Below are positions 10,611 through 22,482 of a DNA stretch of 47,386 nt, in pieces. The position numbers and the translations under genes are program-made. The notes under the pieces were generated by a model. That model was given only the letters and a program-made list of their open reading frames with translations. It was not told the origin of the DNA and made no database searches. This stretch comes from Tieghemiomyces parasiticus (taxonomy: Eukaryota; Kickxellomycota; Dimargaritomycetes; Dimargaritales; Dimargaritaceae), in the NCBI GenBank assembly GCA_027575765.1, contig JANBPT010000290.1:1-47386 (forward strand), given 5' to 3'. Each line of letters begins with the position of its first letter. Within the stretch, counting starts at the first letter, position 1.

Positions 10611-11339
10611 CTTCTGGTGGAAGACAAGGCGTAATAGGTCGAGTGTGCTTGCAGTTACGGTCTCGACTAGAACTAACAGCCGACTTGTGCTTTCTTCGTC
10701 AAGTTACCCTTTCGTTGGTGCATCGTAACTTGTTAACTGTGGCATCCATCCTCGAGGCCCTTTTCTGCCTGTTAAAAGTGCGGCTACCTCCCCCACCCTC
10801 GTGTGGGCACGCCCGCATGGCCTGCTGTGAGAGAAACGGACATGTGCCACTGATAAAAAAATACTAGGCAGACACTGTCAACAGTAGCCACTAGTAATGT
10901 GGCATTATACATGCGCAGCGCACGTTAGGTTACACAGGTTCCCGCTCACCTTGAGTAATAGGTTATGATCTTTATTGTATGGTTGCACCAGAATAAATTC
11001 ACAGCGGTTCCAGTAAGACGGCGGCGAATGTCCCACAATCCATAATTACTCGACAAATCCGTGGTAGGTCAAGTGAAGAAGTAAAATCACGGAAACAAAA
11101 ATTGGGTAATACATCTCATAGAAAGGAAACCGGCCGGTGAAAAATCACCAAGTAAAAATCCAGGTTCATATTGGGACGCATGGTCACAACGAACTTCCAT
11201 TAGATCGTGAACCTGCACGTTAGACGCAAAGAGGGTGGAGAGGGAAATGTGTACATCACACGAACTAGCCCATGGGATGGGGGTGGCAATGAGGTATCAA
11301 AAAGAGGGAGAAGCGTGTAAACCCTGTCGGAGGATATAT
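10611..11339. other. Intergenic, no gene recognised
   Basis: Short frames only. It includes the 3' flank of the Kre9-like gene on the minus strand. Confidence 0.5.
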
Positions 11340-11984
11340 TTACAGCTTGACGTTCTTACGGCGACGGGAGCGGCACTTGGGGGGAGGGGTGGGGTCGCTA
11401 GACGGGGCGGACACGGAGTAGGAGGCCGAGACGGTGGCGGACTCGGTGACGTTGTCGGTGGTGGTGGTGGCAGTGGAGTCACTGGCAGACTCGGAAGCGG
11501 ACTCGGAAGCAGACACGGTTGGGGTCACGGACGTCGTGGGCTCGCTGGTGGGAACGGCGGTGGAAGTCTCGGTGGCGGGCAGCTCGGGATACCAGTTGGT
11601 GCTACCGCCGACAGTGAAGCGGCCGGTCCAGTTGGCCAGGCCGTTGGAGCTGGTGTACTCGAGGAAGTAAGCGCCAGGGTTCAGGTTACCGGGCAGGGTG
11701 AAGCTGAAGGTGGTGGTGCCGACCGACAGGGGGCTCGGGGTGAGCTGGGTCACAGTCTCCATATCGAAGTTGCCACCAGTGCGGAGCTTGACGATGTAAG
11801 TATCGGAGGGAGCTGGGACGGCCTCGCCGTCGGCAGGCTGAGGGATCCAGGTCACAGTGTACTGGGTACCAGGAGTCCAGCTCTGGTCGGTCACTGGAGT
11901 GGTGGTGTAGAAGTAGGCACTGGCCTGGCTAATCAGGGCGGCGGCCAGAAGAGCAGCGCTCGAGAAGATACGGAAGGTACGCAT
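11340..11984 (-). CDS. Secreted Kre9/Knh1-family Ser/Thr-rich cell-wall protein
   Basis: 214 aa. A signal peptide (about 1-23, ending SQASA) is followed by a Kre9/Knh1-type beta-sandwich (about 24-130): TPVTDQSWTPGTQYTVTW, TYIVKLRTGG, TTTFSFTLPGNLNPGAYFLE, GRFTVGG. A Ser/Thr/Pro-rich, acidic stalk (about 135-200) probably carries O-glycans. This domain is common in fungal cell-wall proteins linked to beta-1,6-glucan and in GPI-anchored Ser/Thr-rich proteins. The C-terminus is odd: it ends in a basic stretch, KCRSRRRKNVKL, and lacks the hydrophobic GPI signal. A good splice-donor sequence (GTAAGA) lies inside the last codons at 11,359-11,354. A soluble secreted form or an unrecognised last exon are both possible. 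Confidence 0.88.
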   Translation of the reverse strand: MRTFRIFSSAALLAAALISQASAYFYTTTPVTDQSWTPGTQYTVTWIPQPADGEAVPAPSDTYIVKLRTGGNFDMETVTQLTPSPLSVGTTTFSFTLPGNLNPGAYFLEYTSSNGLANWTGRFTVGGSTNWYPELPATETSTAVPTSEPTTSVTPTVSASESASESASDSTATTTTDNVTESATVSASYSVSAPSSDPTPPPKCRSRRRKNVKL

Positions 11985-14900
11985 GGTGAATTAAGGAGGC
12001 TGTCGTAAGAGGGGGAACAGATGGGAGTATCGTAATGTAGCACGGCTTGAGAGAGTATAAAGTGTGGATACAAGAATGGCAATGGAAGAACACACGGATA
12101 GGAGTGGGGATGAGGAAACTTAGTAGGTCGGGTGGACGGGTGGTTACTTAAGTATGTCTCGAGGTTCAGGCTGGGTGGTGATGGAAGGGAAAGCAAAGAG
12201 GACGGGTGCATGCCGAATGGGTCATCTGCTTCCTAGGGATGACTGGTAACTGGATAAGGGCTGACAAAGGGGAGGCTTGGGGCTTCTGGTGTGATGGGTT
12301 ATACGTCCAAATCAATGGACCACAATGAAGGAACTGGAGGCGATAGCGAGAGCCCGATGTGGCTGCATTGGGAGTTGGGAAAGCACACCGAGGACGCACG
12401 AGAGGAAGAGGGTAGTGCCGAGCCGCGTCGATCCCCAAAAAAGAAAGCGAAAATCATCGCCAACGCTTTAGAGCCCACGCCTACATCTAGCAGGGCGGTG
12501 TTAATGGTTCCAACATGAATAACAGGTACGTGAGGAGCAGGCCACAGCAACGGAGAGGGAGAGAAGCCAATGGGGAATAACGCCGCAGATTCCCTTGTCA
12601 TTGGCGAGGATGTCGGTTAGGATCGACGACCCCTCCGCCATTCTCGCTACACAGCCACCAGCTTTGAATTAGATCAGCCTCCTCCTGCTCTCTTATTTTG
12701 CAGTATTGTTTGCGCGGGAAAGAGTGCCCTTCATCTCCATTGAGAAGGGAACGCCTACCGAGGATAAGTCACCGACAGTGACACCCCTAGGCCGAAATGC
12801 AGAGAGTCAAGACGCCGGGGCTTCGGTATTACATACAGTATCTATCCACATTCCCCTGCGGATGTAGTGAGAGACCTAACCGGCTGTCGTGCGCCTCTAT
12901 CGGCACCCCAACTTCAATGCGGTACATTCTGGAGAAATAAATAGAGGGAAAATGCTGGCGGCGGTGGTGGTAGAAGAATGGTGATAGGAGGCTTGGACTG
13001 ACCCCTGTAAATGCCAGCTGGTCAACTGGTGTATTCGTATAGAAGAGCGGAGTATTGGCGGTGAGAGGCTTTAGGCCAGTTTAAAGCAGCCAGTAAGCGT
13101 CAAGCTCCATGTCGACCTGGCTTCTTGCTCTCTCGTCGACCTAATAATATCTATGATGTGCGGGATTGGGTGTGGGGAAGGAGCGACGCGTAAGCGGCGA
13201 GGGATGGTGACCAGGGTAAGAGTGACGAAGGTAGCCGCTAAGCTGCAGCAGCAAAGCACAAGAGAGGAGCCGAGAAAAGGGGAATAGAAGGGCTAGACTG
13301 GAGTTTTCACTGGCGTTCACATTCTCCTCTTACGCTACGAAACCGGCGATCTAGTGGACGATTAGGCTAGCAATTACACGCACCGTAGCAACTGGCTTGC
13401 CCTTGGGTAGACGGGATTGGGCAGGCTGGTCAAGGGGATGGCTGATAGCAACGAGTAGGGTCGGTCTTTTGTTTTATTGATTGCGCTACGCCAATAACTA
13501 TCGGGTATTTTTATTGGTATCACACAAGCCTTTTTTTCCGCGGTACATAATCTGCTGTAAATGATGGCCATGGAGATGGACTAGTGACCAGTTATTCACC
13601 GCCACTGCGGGGGCGGGGTTGAAAACAAGTGACTATGCAGCGGTCGCCGGCTGCCACTGGCGACTTAAGCCGCTCTATTCACTGCACCCATCTTGTGAAT
13701 TGGAAATGTGTATAGCGTAGTTTGATACGAGGAGCTCGAATGCCCATTGATACTGAAAGGGTAATGGCTGGCACTCTGCGCGTTAGCCAATTGGTATGCA
13801 TTAGGAACCAAGTTTGGTAAGCCGTTGGTGCATCGCCTCCTATTTCCTGGCTTGATTGGGCAACTAGGTATTCCCATATCCATGTTTGCCCAACTGCATA
13901 TCTACCATTCCTGATTTCAGCCCTTCCTTCCCCTCTCTTGCCTGCAGCCATTGTGTACCTCTCACTTCTTAACCAAGCACCCCTGGCCTTATCGGTAGAC
14001 TAAATGCGCTTAATGTACGTGTCTTTTATTCGAACGCCATACTAGTTATTCGATATAGCGCTCTCCACAGGACGCACGGTCAACCCAGTCACACGTGCGC
14101 CGCTAGCACTATGCGACCGCAAGACCTAGGTTCTTCGAAAGGCGTGAGCACAGAACCGGTTGGCTTGGGTAATGCGGTACAAGGGAATGAACTCCTCATG
14201 GGGTCTGTCACTGCTGATGAACGGTAAACCTCCTAGATGAGAGGATTACTCAGGTGCCTAGCGTAACCAATCCTTCCGTATCAGCTAAGGAAACTACCTC
14301 TGGTTCTGCAGACGAGTACAATAATAAGGTGGCTGTAAACCTTCAAATTTTATCTCCCGCGGAGGCAAGAAAAAAGTACAGACGCAGCGCTATCGACTGC
14401 AGGTAGCCTACATTCGCCAAACCATACTGATATCCATCTTGATGTAACCGATTATGCTAGCCCTGTCAGCTTTGTCAACAAGGCTAGTCACCATTACTGC
14501 TTCAGCTTACTCTGCCTGTGTCAGAGTTAGTCTGCCTTCAGCTGAGTTAAAGGAAGAGAGACGCCTAAGCGAGGAGAGGCCAAGTGAGTTACGGTTAATC
14601 CCTGCCACAAGCAGTGTTTAATAAGATATAGCGGCCGATGCCCGGGTGGGGAAGGATGTTGCCTATTATGATAACCATGGCCAGTTGTCTGGGTCGTTGA
14701 AACTGCCTTTTCCTAATGAAAACGGGGGGGGGGTAACATCATAGAGAGCGGGTAATTGTTAAACATCGCGACACTGGTAGGCTGACGAGTGAGGGGGGAA
14801 GGGACATACAAACTGCCAAAAAGGTAATGCGAGTACATGGATACGACTTAAGCGCTGTTAGTTTAGCCGACTTCCTCCTGCGAGGGCTGCGGTGGCCGCA

Positions 14901-16163
14901 TACCTGACGGGGTACACTCGTTGTACAGCCCGCGTCTATCTCTCTTACTGTGGCAAATGACCTCCAGGTTATATAAATACTACGTTTCATGCGACCCTGT
15001 AATTACTACCTCCTACAATAGGCATGGTACGCCGTCCCGGAAGCACAAGAAGGTTACATTGTCTCTCTGTGGTTAACGCGAACCGCTTTCCGTGGATCGG
15101 TCAGGGAATTGCGAGTTGAGCGGGAAGTCCTGACGATTAGACCTAATTCAATGCGTTCGCTACGGCCTTATACTGGTGTACGTTGAATTCGGTTACTAAC
15201 CTAGGGGTAGTCGGGTATTACCTCCGGGGGGTAAGGGCCATTTTGGGGTAATTTTCGGCAAGTTGCAAATACACTGAGCTGGACGCGGCTTACGAAACGT
15301 AGTGTTATAAATTCGCAGATTGGCAACATCAGAGCGACCAGAATGTCCCTAGCGATCCCTGACCGGTACTAGCCGAGTCAATCTTATTCTGTGGATAATA
15401 ATCAACCACTGACGGTTGACCTACAGGTTTACTGACGCTGACGGAGAGAATCTATATCAAGTAGTCTCTACAGTAAAATAATCGATGTGCAGGGTCATCT
15501 CGAACCATTAAGTTTGGGATGTAGATCGAGCTCTCGTTCGAAAAACTGGGAACGGAGGAGATAGAAACCTACCCCAAGTCTGGAGCGCGACCATTGAAAC
15601 GCGCTCCTGCATTTCTTGGTCCCCAGATGAGGGGAGGTGGCTATACTTGTACCTGGGTCCTGTACATCCCATCCCAAATTGGTAGTGACTGGCTGGCCCT
15701 GTACTAATTCACCGATGCCGGTCAGGGCGACGAAGGATAATGGTCAGATCAGTCACCAGTCGATTTTCATGCGTGCTGGTCGACTTGGCCTGGGCCCGAT
15801 GATAGGGTGGTGATATTGAACCCATACTCTTTGGCGACATAATCTTTCGCCGTGCCAAGCTTGCCAGCGATGCCCCTGGCAATCCAGGCCAGCTTCTCCC
15901 CTCTCTATACCTTTCACAACTACTTTTGTGCCGCAGTATAGGGGACGGGAGGTCAAGGATTCTCGCCTAGACATTCGCAACTACACAGCTACATCTGCCT
16001 CACATAGGACCTCCGCATCGTCCTTTAAATTCCGTTCGCCCTCGCATCTGACATCTCCCATCTCCGTCTTATACGGTACCTACGTGACTTTTTTCCGAGT
16101 CTATTCCCTAACGCCATCCTTTTCAAAACCCCAATACAGGCTATTGCACTACCTGTAGCTGTC
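11985..16163. other. Gene-poor interval of about 4 kb
   Basis: Nothing recognisable is encoded. Weak candidates are a plus-strand frame near 12,309-12,518 with a Lys-rich RRSPKKKAK cluster, an open segment after a tttgcag acceptor at about 12,705-12,867, and an open segment at about 14,235-14,405 (contains ADEYNNKVAVNLQILSPAEA). None could be joined into a convincing gene or assigned to a family. The first few hundred bases are the promoter and 5' UTR of the Kre9-like gene; the last 200 or so are upstream of UBC7. A run of ten G lies at 14,724-14,733. Confidence 0.45.
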
Positions 16164-17463
16164 ATGTACTCCAAGCCCGGCGCTACAGCGCTCAAGCGCC
16201 TAATGACCGAATATCGCGGTGAGTCATAGAGCACAGGGAATCCACATGGGCGTAGTCCGACCGCCATGAGCAAACCTCGTCCAGCATTTTCGCCGACGCC
16301 GGTTATGGGCCAACTGACAACCACTAACCTGTGCAATCCAACACCAATGTGTGCCTCGCTGATGCCATGTCACGCCCTCAACCGTCGCTTGTCATAGAGC
16401 TCACTGTGAATGCGCCTGACGGCATCACCGCTGGTAAGTCCGATTGCCACTCTGGTCGGAATGCGGTAAACAACGTTAGATGGCCGAGGGTAAACGCGAG
16501 GAGGAGTAGAGCACGACAACCCCTCCCTCCCCCAACAGCCCGACTGACAGTCCGGTTATTCAACCACCGTATGTATATCACTTCCCCAGGTCCCATATCT
16601 GAGGACAATTTCTTCCTATGGGAGGCCCTTATCGAGGGTCCTGAGGATACCCCCTATGAGGGCGGTATATTTACCGCTCAAATCAAGTTCCCTCACGACT
16701 ACCCGCTCAACCCGCCAGAGATGAAGTTTACCTGTCCCATGTACCACCCCAACGGTAAGTGGCTTAGGCAATTGGACTTGAGACTTAGCTCCTGTCAGGC
16801 AAACGTTTAGCACTGCGGGTTAGCGCTACTAGGATTTAACCGACCCCTTACTCTGCCACGCACACACCATTTGGTATGGCTTCTCTGCCCCTCCCCTCGC
16901 ACAGTGTACGAGAACGGCGTCGTTTGCATCTCGATTTTACATGCTCCCGGTGACGACCCCAACATGTATGAAAGCAGCTCCGAACGCTGGAGTCCCGTCC
17001 AGAGCGTCGAGAAGATATTGTTGTCCGTGGTCAGCATGATTGCCGGTAAGTGGAAGCGCAGAGGTGAGGGTGGTTCCTATGTAACGTCTGCGCTCGCCAT
17101 CATAGGACCCTTCTGAGCTGTGTTGCCTGCTACATTTCATAGCTTCTAATCGGCGCTTATTTCTGAAACCCCCATATTCTACTTGACCTGTCGACCATAT
17201 AAAGAGCCGAACGACGAGAGTGGTGCCAACATCGACGCCTGCGTAAGTGAAATGAGCAAATGTGTATATATTATATTTGGCGAACGGTTTCGCCGGCTAA
17301 AAACAATGACCACTGGTTCACCCTTTGCGCTAAACAATTGATGCAACCTACCCCTCCGCTCCATCTGTTATTTCGCAATGATCAGAAAATGTGGCGCGAG
17401 AACCGGGAAGAGTTTAATCGCATTGTCCGCGAGAACGTGCGCAAGACACTCGAGTTGGATTAA
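16164..17463 (+). CDS. UBC7: Ubiquitin-conjugating enzyme E2 of the UBC7/UBE2G2 type
   Basis: Six exons, 16,164-16,218, 16,398-16,433, 16,590-16,754, 16,905-17,045, 17,205-17,242 and 17,396 minus 10 (17,386)-17,463, join in phase to 170 aa, the usual length. The UBC fold is complete: [32 protein letters not shown], the HPN motif, and the active-site cysteine in [10 protein letters not shown] (about C93). The insertion typical of class UBC7/UBE2G ([17 protein letters not shown]) follows it, then [15 protein letters not shown] and [16 protein letters not shown]7 works in ER-associated degradation with Cue1/AUP1-type partners and the Hrd1 or Doa10 ligases. Every intron begins GTAAG or GTGAG. It ends 209 bp from the stop of PFDN1, tail to tail. 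Confidence 0.96.
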
Positions 17464-17672
17464 AAACACCGGTAATCATTTTTAATTGATTGCTTTTTTT
17501 TTAATACAACACTCTCGTTGCCTGATCAATGTGACCGACCTTACGGGGGGCGACGCGGTCGTATTTGCATAGTTGATTAGCTCCATTCAACTATGCAACA
17601 ACTATTGCCGGATAGAGTTTTACTTTATAAAGGTATCAGTACAGAAAATTGACTGTTCAATGTGATCGACAC

Positions 17673-18408
17673 CTATCTGTCACGGCCATGGTGCATAATG
17701 TCCCGGAGGCTGGTAGAGCAATCGCTCAGCTCGCGCTCCACATACTTTTGCTTTTTCTCGAGACCCTTCGAGGTGTCAATCGACTGCTCGATAGATTTCT
17801 TGAGGTCCTTGACAACGACAGTCTGGTCGACCTGTAGGAACCTGGTTTGGCGGAACGGGGGAACGGTCGGAGGAATTGGTTAGGGAAACACGTAGTGGAC
17901 AGGGAGCTGGAATGTGCCAATTGGATAGATAATACACAGAAGGAGAGCAAGGTGTCCCCATGAGAGGTGCCCCTACTTACATCTTGCCGACGGACTTGTA
18001 CGTGGCCACATCATCGGGGAGTGACTCGATCTCCTTAAGCGTCAGCTCATTACGACGACGCTCCCGTTCCTGGGCCTGCATCTGCGCCCGGACGGCCGTG
18101 AGCTGCTTCTGGCCGTCGATGATTTTGGTTTGCAAAGTCCGCAGAATCTAGGGTGAGCATTGGATATAGTGTTGAGAGGGAGTATGGGTTAGGGCAGCGA
18201 CGAGGGGCCAGTCAATTCTGGGAATTTGGCGTTTAACTGGTAGGTATATTTACTCGGTCTATGTACAGGCCGAAGAAGGCTAATGGGGACCCATCACAAC
18301 GCAGTGAGCGTGGGTGACGCTCTCTACTAGTTGTTTTCGGGGTTACCAATCGGCATCGGTAGCCCAGTTCCCCAATGGCCTTACATTTGACACGGTGGCT
18401 TGGTCCAT
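17673..18408 (-). CDS. PFDN1: Prefoldin subunit 1
   Basis: Exons (minus strand) 18,408-18,385, 18,147-17,981 and 17,841-17,673 give 119 aa, typical for this subunit. The second exon encodes the first coiled-coil helix (LRTLQTKIIDGQKQLTAV) and the hairpin start (EIESLPDDVATYKSVGKM). The third completes VGKMFLQVDQTVVV and the second helix to the C-terminus. Prefoldin is a hexameric cytosolic co-chaperone that hands actin and tubulin to the CCT chaperonin; subunit 1 is a beta-type subunit. The first exon is only 24 nt (MDQATVSN), chosen for its ATG, phase 0 and GTAAGG donor. An alternative first exon near 18,860-18,828 (MGPAKRTRVSK) also fits in phase but needs a much longer intron. Confidence 0.88.
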
Positions 18409-18950
18409 GGCGAAGTGCAAGGGGCGACACTGTAGAAGAGACCGAAATGTAGGGGATGAAGATGTAGTAGGTAACTGAGGAAATGGATTGAAAGTGAGAG
18501 TTGGGAATGGGTCGCTTCAGTGGTGATGGAGGGTGTGCGGAAATCTGAGTGGCCTATGCGACCCGGTAGATTGCTGTGGTTGAAAACCCACATTGCCATT
18601 CTGGCATCGGCACCCTACCACAGCCCAGCCTTGCACCCTCACCGAAAGAGAGGTCGCATGGGACCAATTGTATTGATTCCTCCCCTTGGTGTGATGCTCC
18701 CGTCCCGTATGACCCACAGTGCAGTTTGGTAAACACGTCTGTGTGAAACTAATCCCAGGTCTTTTGTTGCCATTTGCTTCCTCCGCTATTTTCAACAGAC
18801 GCCAAATCCCCCTACCATATCTCTTACCTTACTGACCCGTGTTCGCTTGGCTGGCCCCATCAGTCCCTTTCTGCCGACGGCGTAAACTTCCACCTCCTCC
18901 CAAGCCCGCTGCTTCGGTTAAACGACGGCTGACCGCCTCACCTGTTCGCC
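18409..18950. promoter_or_regulatory. Divergent upstream region between PFDN1 and UBR7
   Basis: About 540 bp between two divergently transcribed genes, with no other coding region recognised. The part near 18,800-18,940 is C/T-rich on the plus strand, as is usual for fungal promoters and 5' UTRs. Confidence 0.4.
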
Positions 18951-20571
18951 ATGACTGACTACCCACTCAACCCCGCCACCACCGCCGCTATCGGCGTGGA
19001 CGATGACAGCTTGACCGCGGCAGACTACCTCATCCAGCAAGCGCGTCTGGAACGTGAGGCCGAGGAAGTCCTACCAGGAAAATTTGACGAGTGCACGTTC
19101 AATTTAGGCTATATCCACCAGCCGGTCTACGTCTGTATCACCTGTAGCCGGGAGACGCGGGACGGGGCGACTGATGCTGCCGCCGATGACGATAATGGCG
19201 CCGGTATTAGCCGCGATCTTGTCGTTGACCACGCGGCAGGGATCTGTTACTCGTGTAGTATCGCCTGTCATGCATCCCACGAAGTCATTGAGCTATTCAA
19301 TAAGCGGCACTTCCGTTGCGATTGCGGGTCGCGTCAGATGCCTCATACGACGTGTACTCTGGAAAAGAAGGACACCATATTCAACGATGAGAACCGTTAC
19401 GGTCACAATTTCGTAGGAAAGTACTGCCGGTGCGATCGGCCCTACAACCCCGATAGCGAGGAGCAGACGATGTATCAGTGTGCGGTATGCGCAGACTGGT
19501 TCCATTCGGCCTGTATTGGCGAGGTAAGTACCTGTGCGGGGATGTTAGTTATTTTGATCTTTTCGTTCATACGCGGCCCGAGTTTCAATGGCCACAGGCC
19601 AGTTTCTTGCGGGTATCCTCAATTGCGGATGCGCCAAAACACATTCACATCCGTAATACTCACCCACCACGACTCGCCCACGTTCCTTACACAGATGCCC
19701 GATCCCAATGAATTCGACGATTACGTGTGCACTGGTTGCGTTGAGCAGTACGCGCCCATATTCAAGAGGTTACCCCGCTCGGACCACGTCCGCATTGGCC
19801 GGGTGAACCCCGACACCTTGAAGGTCGATAGCTTGCTGTCAGTAGCAACCGATAAGCCTACCATGGCGGAGGCTCTGGACTCCGCGGTCGACCTCAATGT
19901 CACTCCTATCACTGCCGATGAGGAATCCCGGCCGACTAAACGGATTCGTTCGGGCGACCCAATTTCCTCCACCGCTACCAGCGCCGACGGCTACAAGCTA
20001 GTCCCTTTGGTCACCTCGCCTACCACAGCTAGAGCGACTGACGGCACCCCTTGCCAGCTGCTCGCCTCCCCATACCAGCACCCAGTGGCTCTTTTCGGCC
20101 GGGACGGCTGGCGGGACCGTCTCTGTCACTGCCCAGCGTGCTACAGCTACCTCCGCGACCACCATCTCCTCTTCATTTTAGACGCCGACGAGCCCTATGA
20201 ACCCGAGGAGGACGATACTGCCAGTACAGGCTCGGTCTTTGATTCCGGTATGCGTCTCCTCTCGACAATGGATAAGGCCGAGGCCATCAACGGCATCATG
20301 GCATACAATAAGTTACGCGATGAGCTCAAGTCATACCTTAGTCCCTTCGCTGCGGCCGGCAAGGTTGTAACGGAACAGGACGTGCGTCGGTTCTTTGAGG
20401 TAAGTCGTAGCGGGGCGTGGATATACTTGCAGGGCCTTTTTCCTTAATGAAACGGTGGTTCTTTTTTTTTATTCTGATACGGGCAAGCCCTTACATGTTG
20501 TGACCCGGGCTCATGGTGCCTCATTTGATTCTTCCGACTTCGCCCTCCGTTTACAGACCCGTACCACCTAA
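18951..20571 (+). CDS. UBR7: UBR7-type protein with UBR box and PHD finger
   Basis: Exons 18,951-19,523, 19,695-20,399 and a tiny 20,557-20,571 give about 430 aa. The UBR-type zinc finger spans about residues 47-136, with Cys/His clusters in VYVCITCSRE, GICYSCSIACHASHEVIELF and HFRCDCGSRQMPHTTC. The PHD finger (about 159-206) has YCRCDRPY, MYQCAVCADWFHSACIGE and, after intron 1, DDYVCTGCVEQY. The C-terminal part has an acidic segment and the conserved VTEQDVRRFFE helix. UBR7 and its fission-yeast relative Mlo2 are nuclear, E3-like proteins; human UBR7 acts on histone H2B. The last exon (TRTT) is predicted only from phase and the tttacag acceptor. Intron 1 is 171 bp, in frame and free of stops. 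Confidence 0.93.
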
Positions 20572-20843
20572 TCTATACAGGCGAGTTCCTATGAAGGCCC
20601 CCCCGTAGTGACTACTGGTCTCGAAACGGAATGACCATCCAGAATGAAGTCAATTAGCCGCGAGTTGGTCGGATATCCATTCCGTACCAATCCACCATTG
20701 TCAGAGCCATTTCCATAATGTAATAAAGCTATTTAGGAACCCTCCTCCCTCCACTTCCCCACATTGTTACGCAGCACGAAGGTATCTGCTTTATTAGATG
20801 TGTTTAAGTTGACTTACATTGCCAACCACTAAGCCAGCTTTAT

Positions 20844-21879
20844 CTACTCTTCAACTTGTGAATCCAGTTGCTGTTGGTTCCGCGCCTGGTTAATCTTCTC
20901 GTAGACGGCTGCCTTCCGCTGGCGGTACAACGCAACTGCCCGTTCACGTTCAACCTCCAATGCGCGTTTCTCACCGCGAGACAAGCTGTCCACCTTAGCC
21001 TTCGCTTTGGCCTTGGTGGCGTTGACCGACTCATCCGCCGGGGTCAACAGTTTGGCTGCCAATAGCAGGCCCTTATGGGCCGAGTTTTTACTCGCCGACG
21101 TGGACGATGGTGACTGTTGGGATTGTGGCCGTGGCTTCACAGCGGTCAGTTTGGTTTCTCCGGGCATGATCACCTTGCCCGTGGCACGGGGCAGTTTACG
21201 GAAGACAGGGGGCGCGTCGACCTGCTCGTTAAATCGGACGGGGTCTTTGAGATCGGAAAAGTCACGGAATTCACCTTCTTGCCGCTCGACCGCCCGAGCC
21301 GCGCGCTTCCGCTTGAGCATCTTCTTCTTGCGGATGTCGTCGAGGGACTTGGGCGCAGTGGACTTAGCCTGAGCGGTACCCTTATCGGATTGGGCAGCTC
21401 TCCGGGATTTTTGATACTAGAGGGCGCATAATGCAACCCAATGTTGCAGTCAATGGTTAGGTGAGTTGAGCATTAGACAAGTTAGTGGCGACCAAGATCG
21501 ATGGGAATTATAAGAAAATGTTTGTGAAGGCTAGACGGGTCTCTCCGCTTTCACTCCCATGCTACTTACATCGGCTTGGCGCTTGGCTTCTTTCTTGGCG
21601 TCGGCAACGGATTGTGAAAAATCCATTAGCTGTTGGAAGCCAGCGGGCGTGTCTTTCCGAGACACATGCTTCGGTACCCGGTCACCACTGGAGACGATAT
21701 AATATGATAAATATAATAGTGTGGGATGGTATGTGGTGCGGGTTAGTAACGTAATGCACACTTAAGGGGAGGAGGCAGGAAGGACAATAGACATTGTGTC
21801 CGGCAGTCCATGCGCAAAGTGGCCGGGCACCTTACAATTTTTCAATTTTCTCGAGCTGCGCCCGGTTCTTCTTGGCCAT
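20844..21879 (-). CDS. CCDC137: CCDC137-like nucleolar coiled-coil protein
   Basis: Exons (minus strand) 21,879-21,836, 21,687-21,570 and 21,416-20,844 join in phase to 244 aa. The protein is Lys/Arg-rich from its N-terminus (MAKKNRAQLEKIEK), with helical basic segments (DAKKEAKRQAD, DIRKKKMLKRKRAARAVER). It then has the family core: DPVRFNEQVDAPPVFRKLP, KGLLLAAKLLTP and the C-terminal helix EVERERAVALYRQRKAA. Human CCDC137 is a nucleolar, chromosome-associated protein; the function of the fungal homologue is not established. It lies tail to tail with UBR7 (273 bp apart) and head to head with the kaptin gene. Confidence 0.85.
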
Positions 21880-22482
21880 GGTGACGGCTGCGAAAACGGG
21901 GCCGGGTTCTGGGTAAAGGCAATAGGAAAGGAATGTGTCAAGGGAATGAGCTAGAGTAAGCAACTGGCGGCTTGGTGATGGCTAAGCGGCTGTCAGCAAG
22001 CTATTAGTGGCCTGGTGCATGTGTAAGGAATCCTATCCATGTGCTAGGCCTCCTAGCTATTTTATTTTTTTATTTTTCCCTATTGGTCATGCTTCTGCCA
22101 TCCCTTTCGTCGACCTGTTCGAACGGACGGTGCCCAGGTCAAGCGGGGGGCCACCCACTCACGTGATCCTACCTCATCGCGCCAGTGAGGGAAAGGCGGC
22201 CGTGGCCGAAGGTACCATTCTTAAAGTCCGCCATGTATAGGGTCTAGTTACTCCATGAGCAGTGGCAATCCTACCCAGTTCAACCCCCGCGCTGCCATTC
22301 ACTATGCCCTATCGTACCTGAGTACCCTCTTCCTGCTTGTTCCACGAACTACACTACCCATCCGCTCCACCTCCCCATTAGCCCGTTCGCACCCAACTTG
22401 CCATTTAGCAACCTCCTCGTTCAGCTCTTTACCTCCATCCCGCTCTTGGCCCGCTGTCTCCCGGTACCTTTCCGCCTACGCC
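21880..22482. promoter_or_regulatory. Divergent upstream region between CCDC137 and kaptin genes
   Basis: About 600 bp with no separate gene. The plus-strand frame open through 22,255-22,482 runs into the kaptin start but has the composition of a 5' UTR. Confidence 0.4.

Noticed and set aside
11235..12008. Long Gly/Val-rich plus-strand frame opposite the Kre9-like gene
   Set aside because: Composition is the mirror of a Ser/Thr/Pro-rich protein; the minus strand has the signal peptide and domain.
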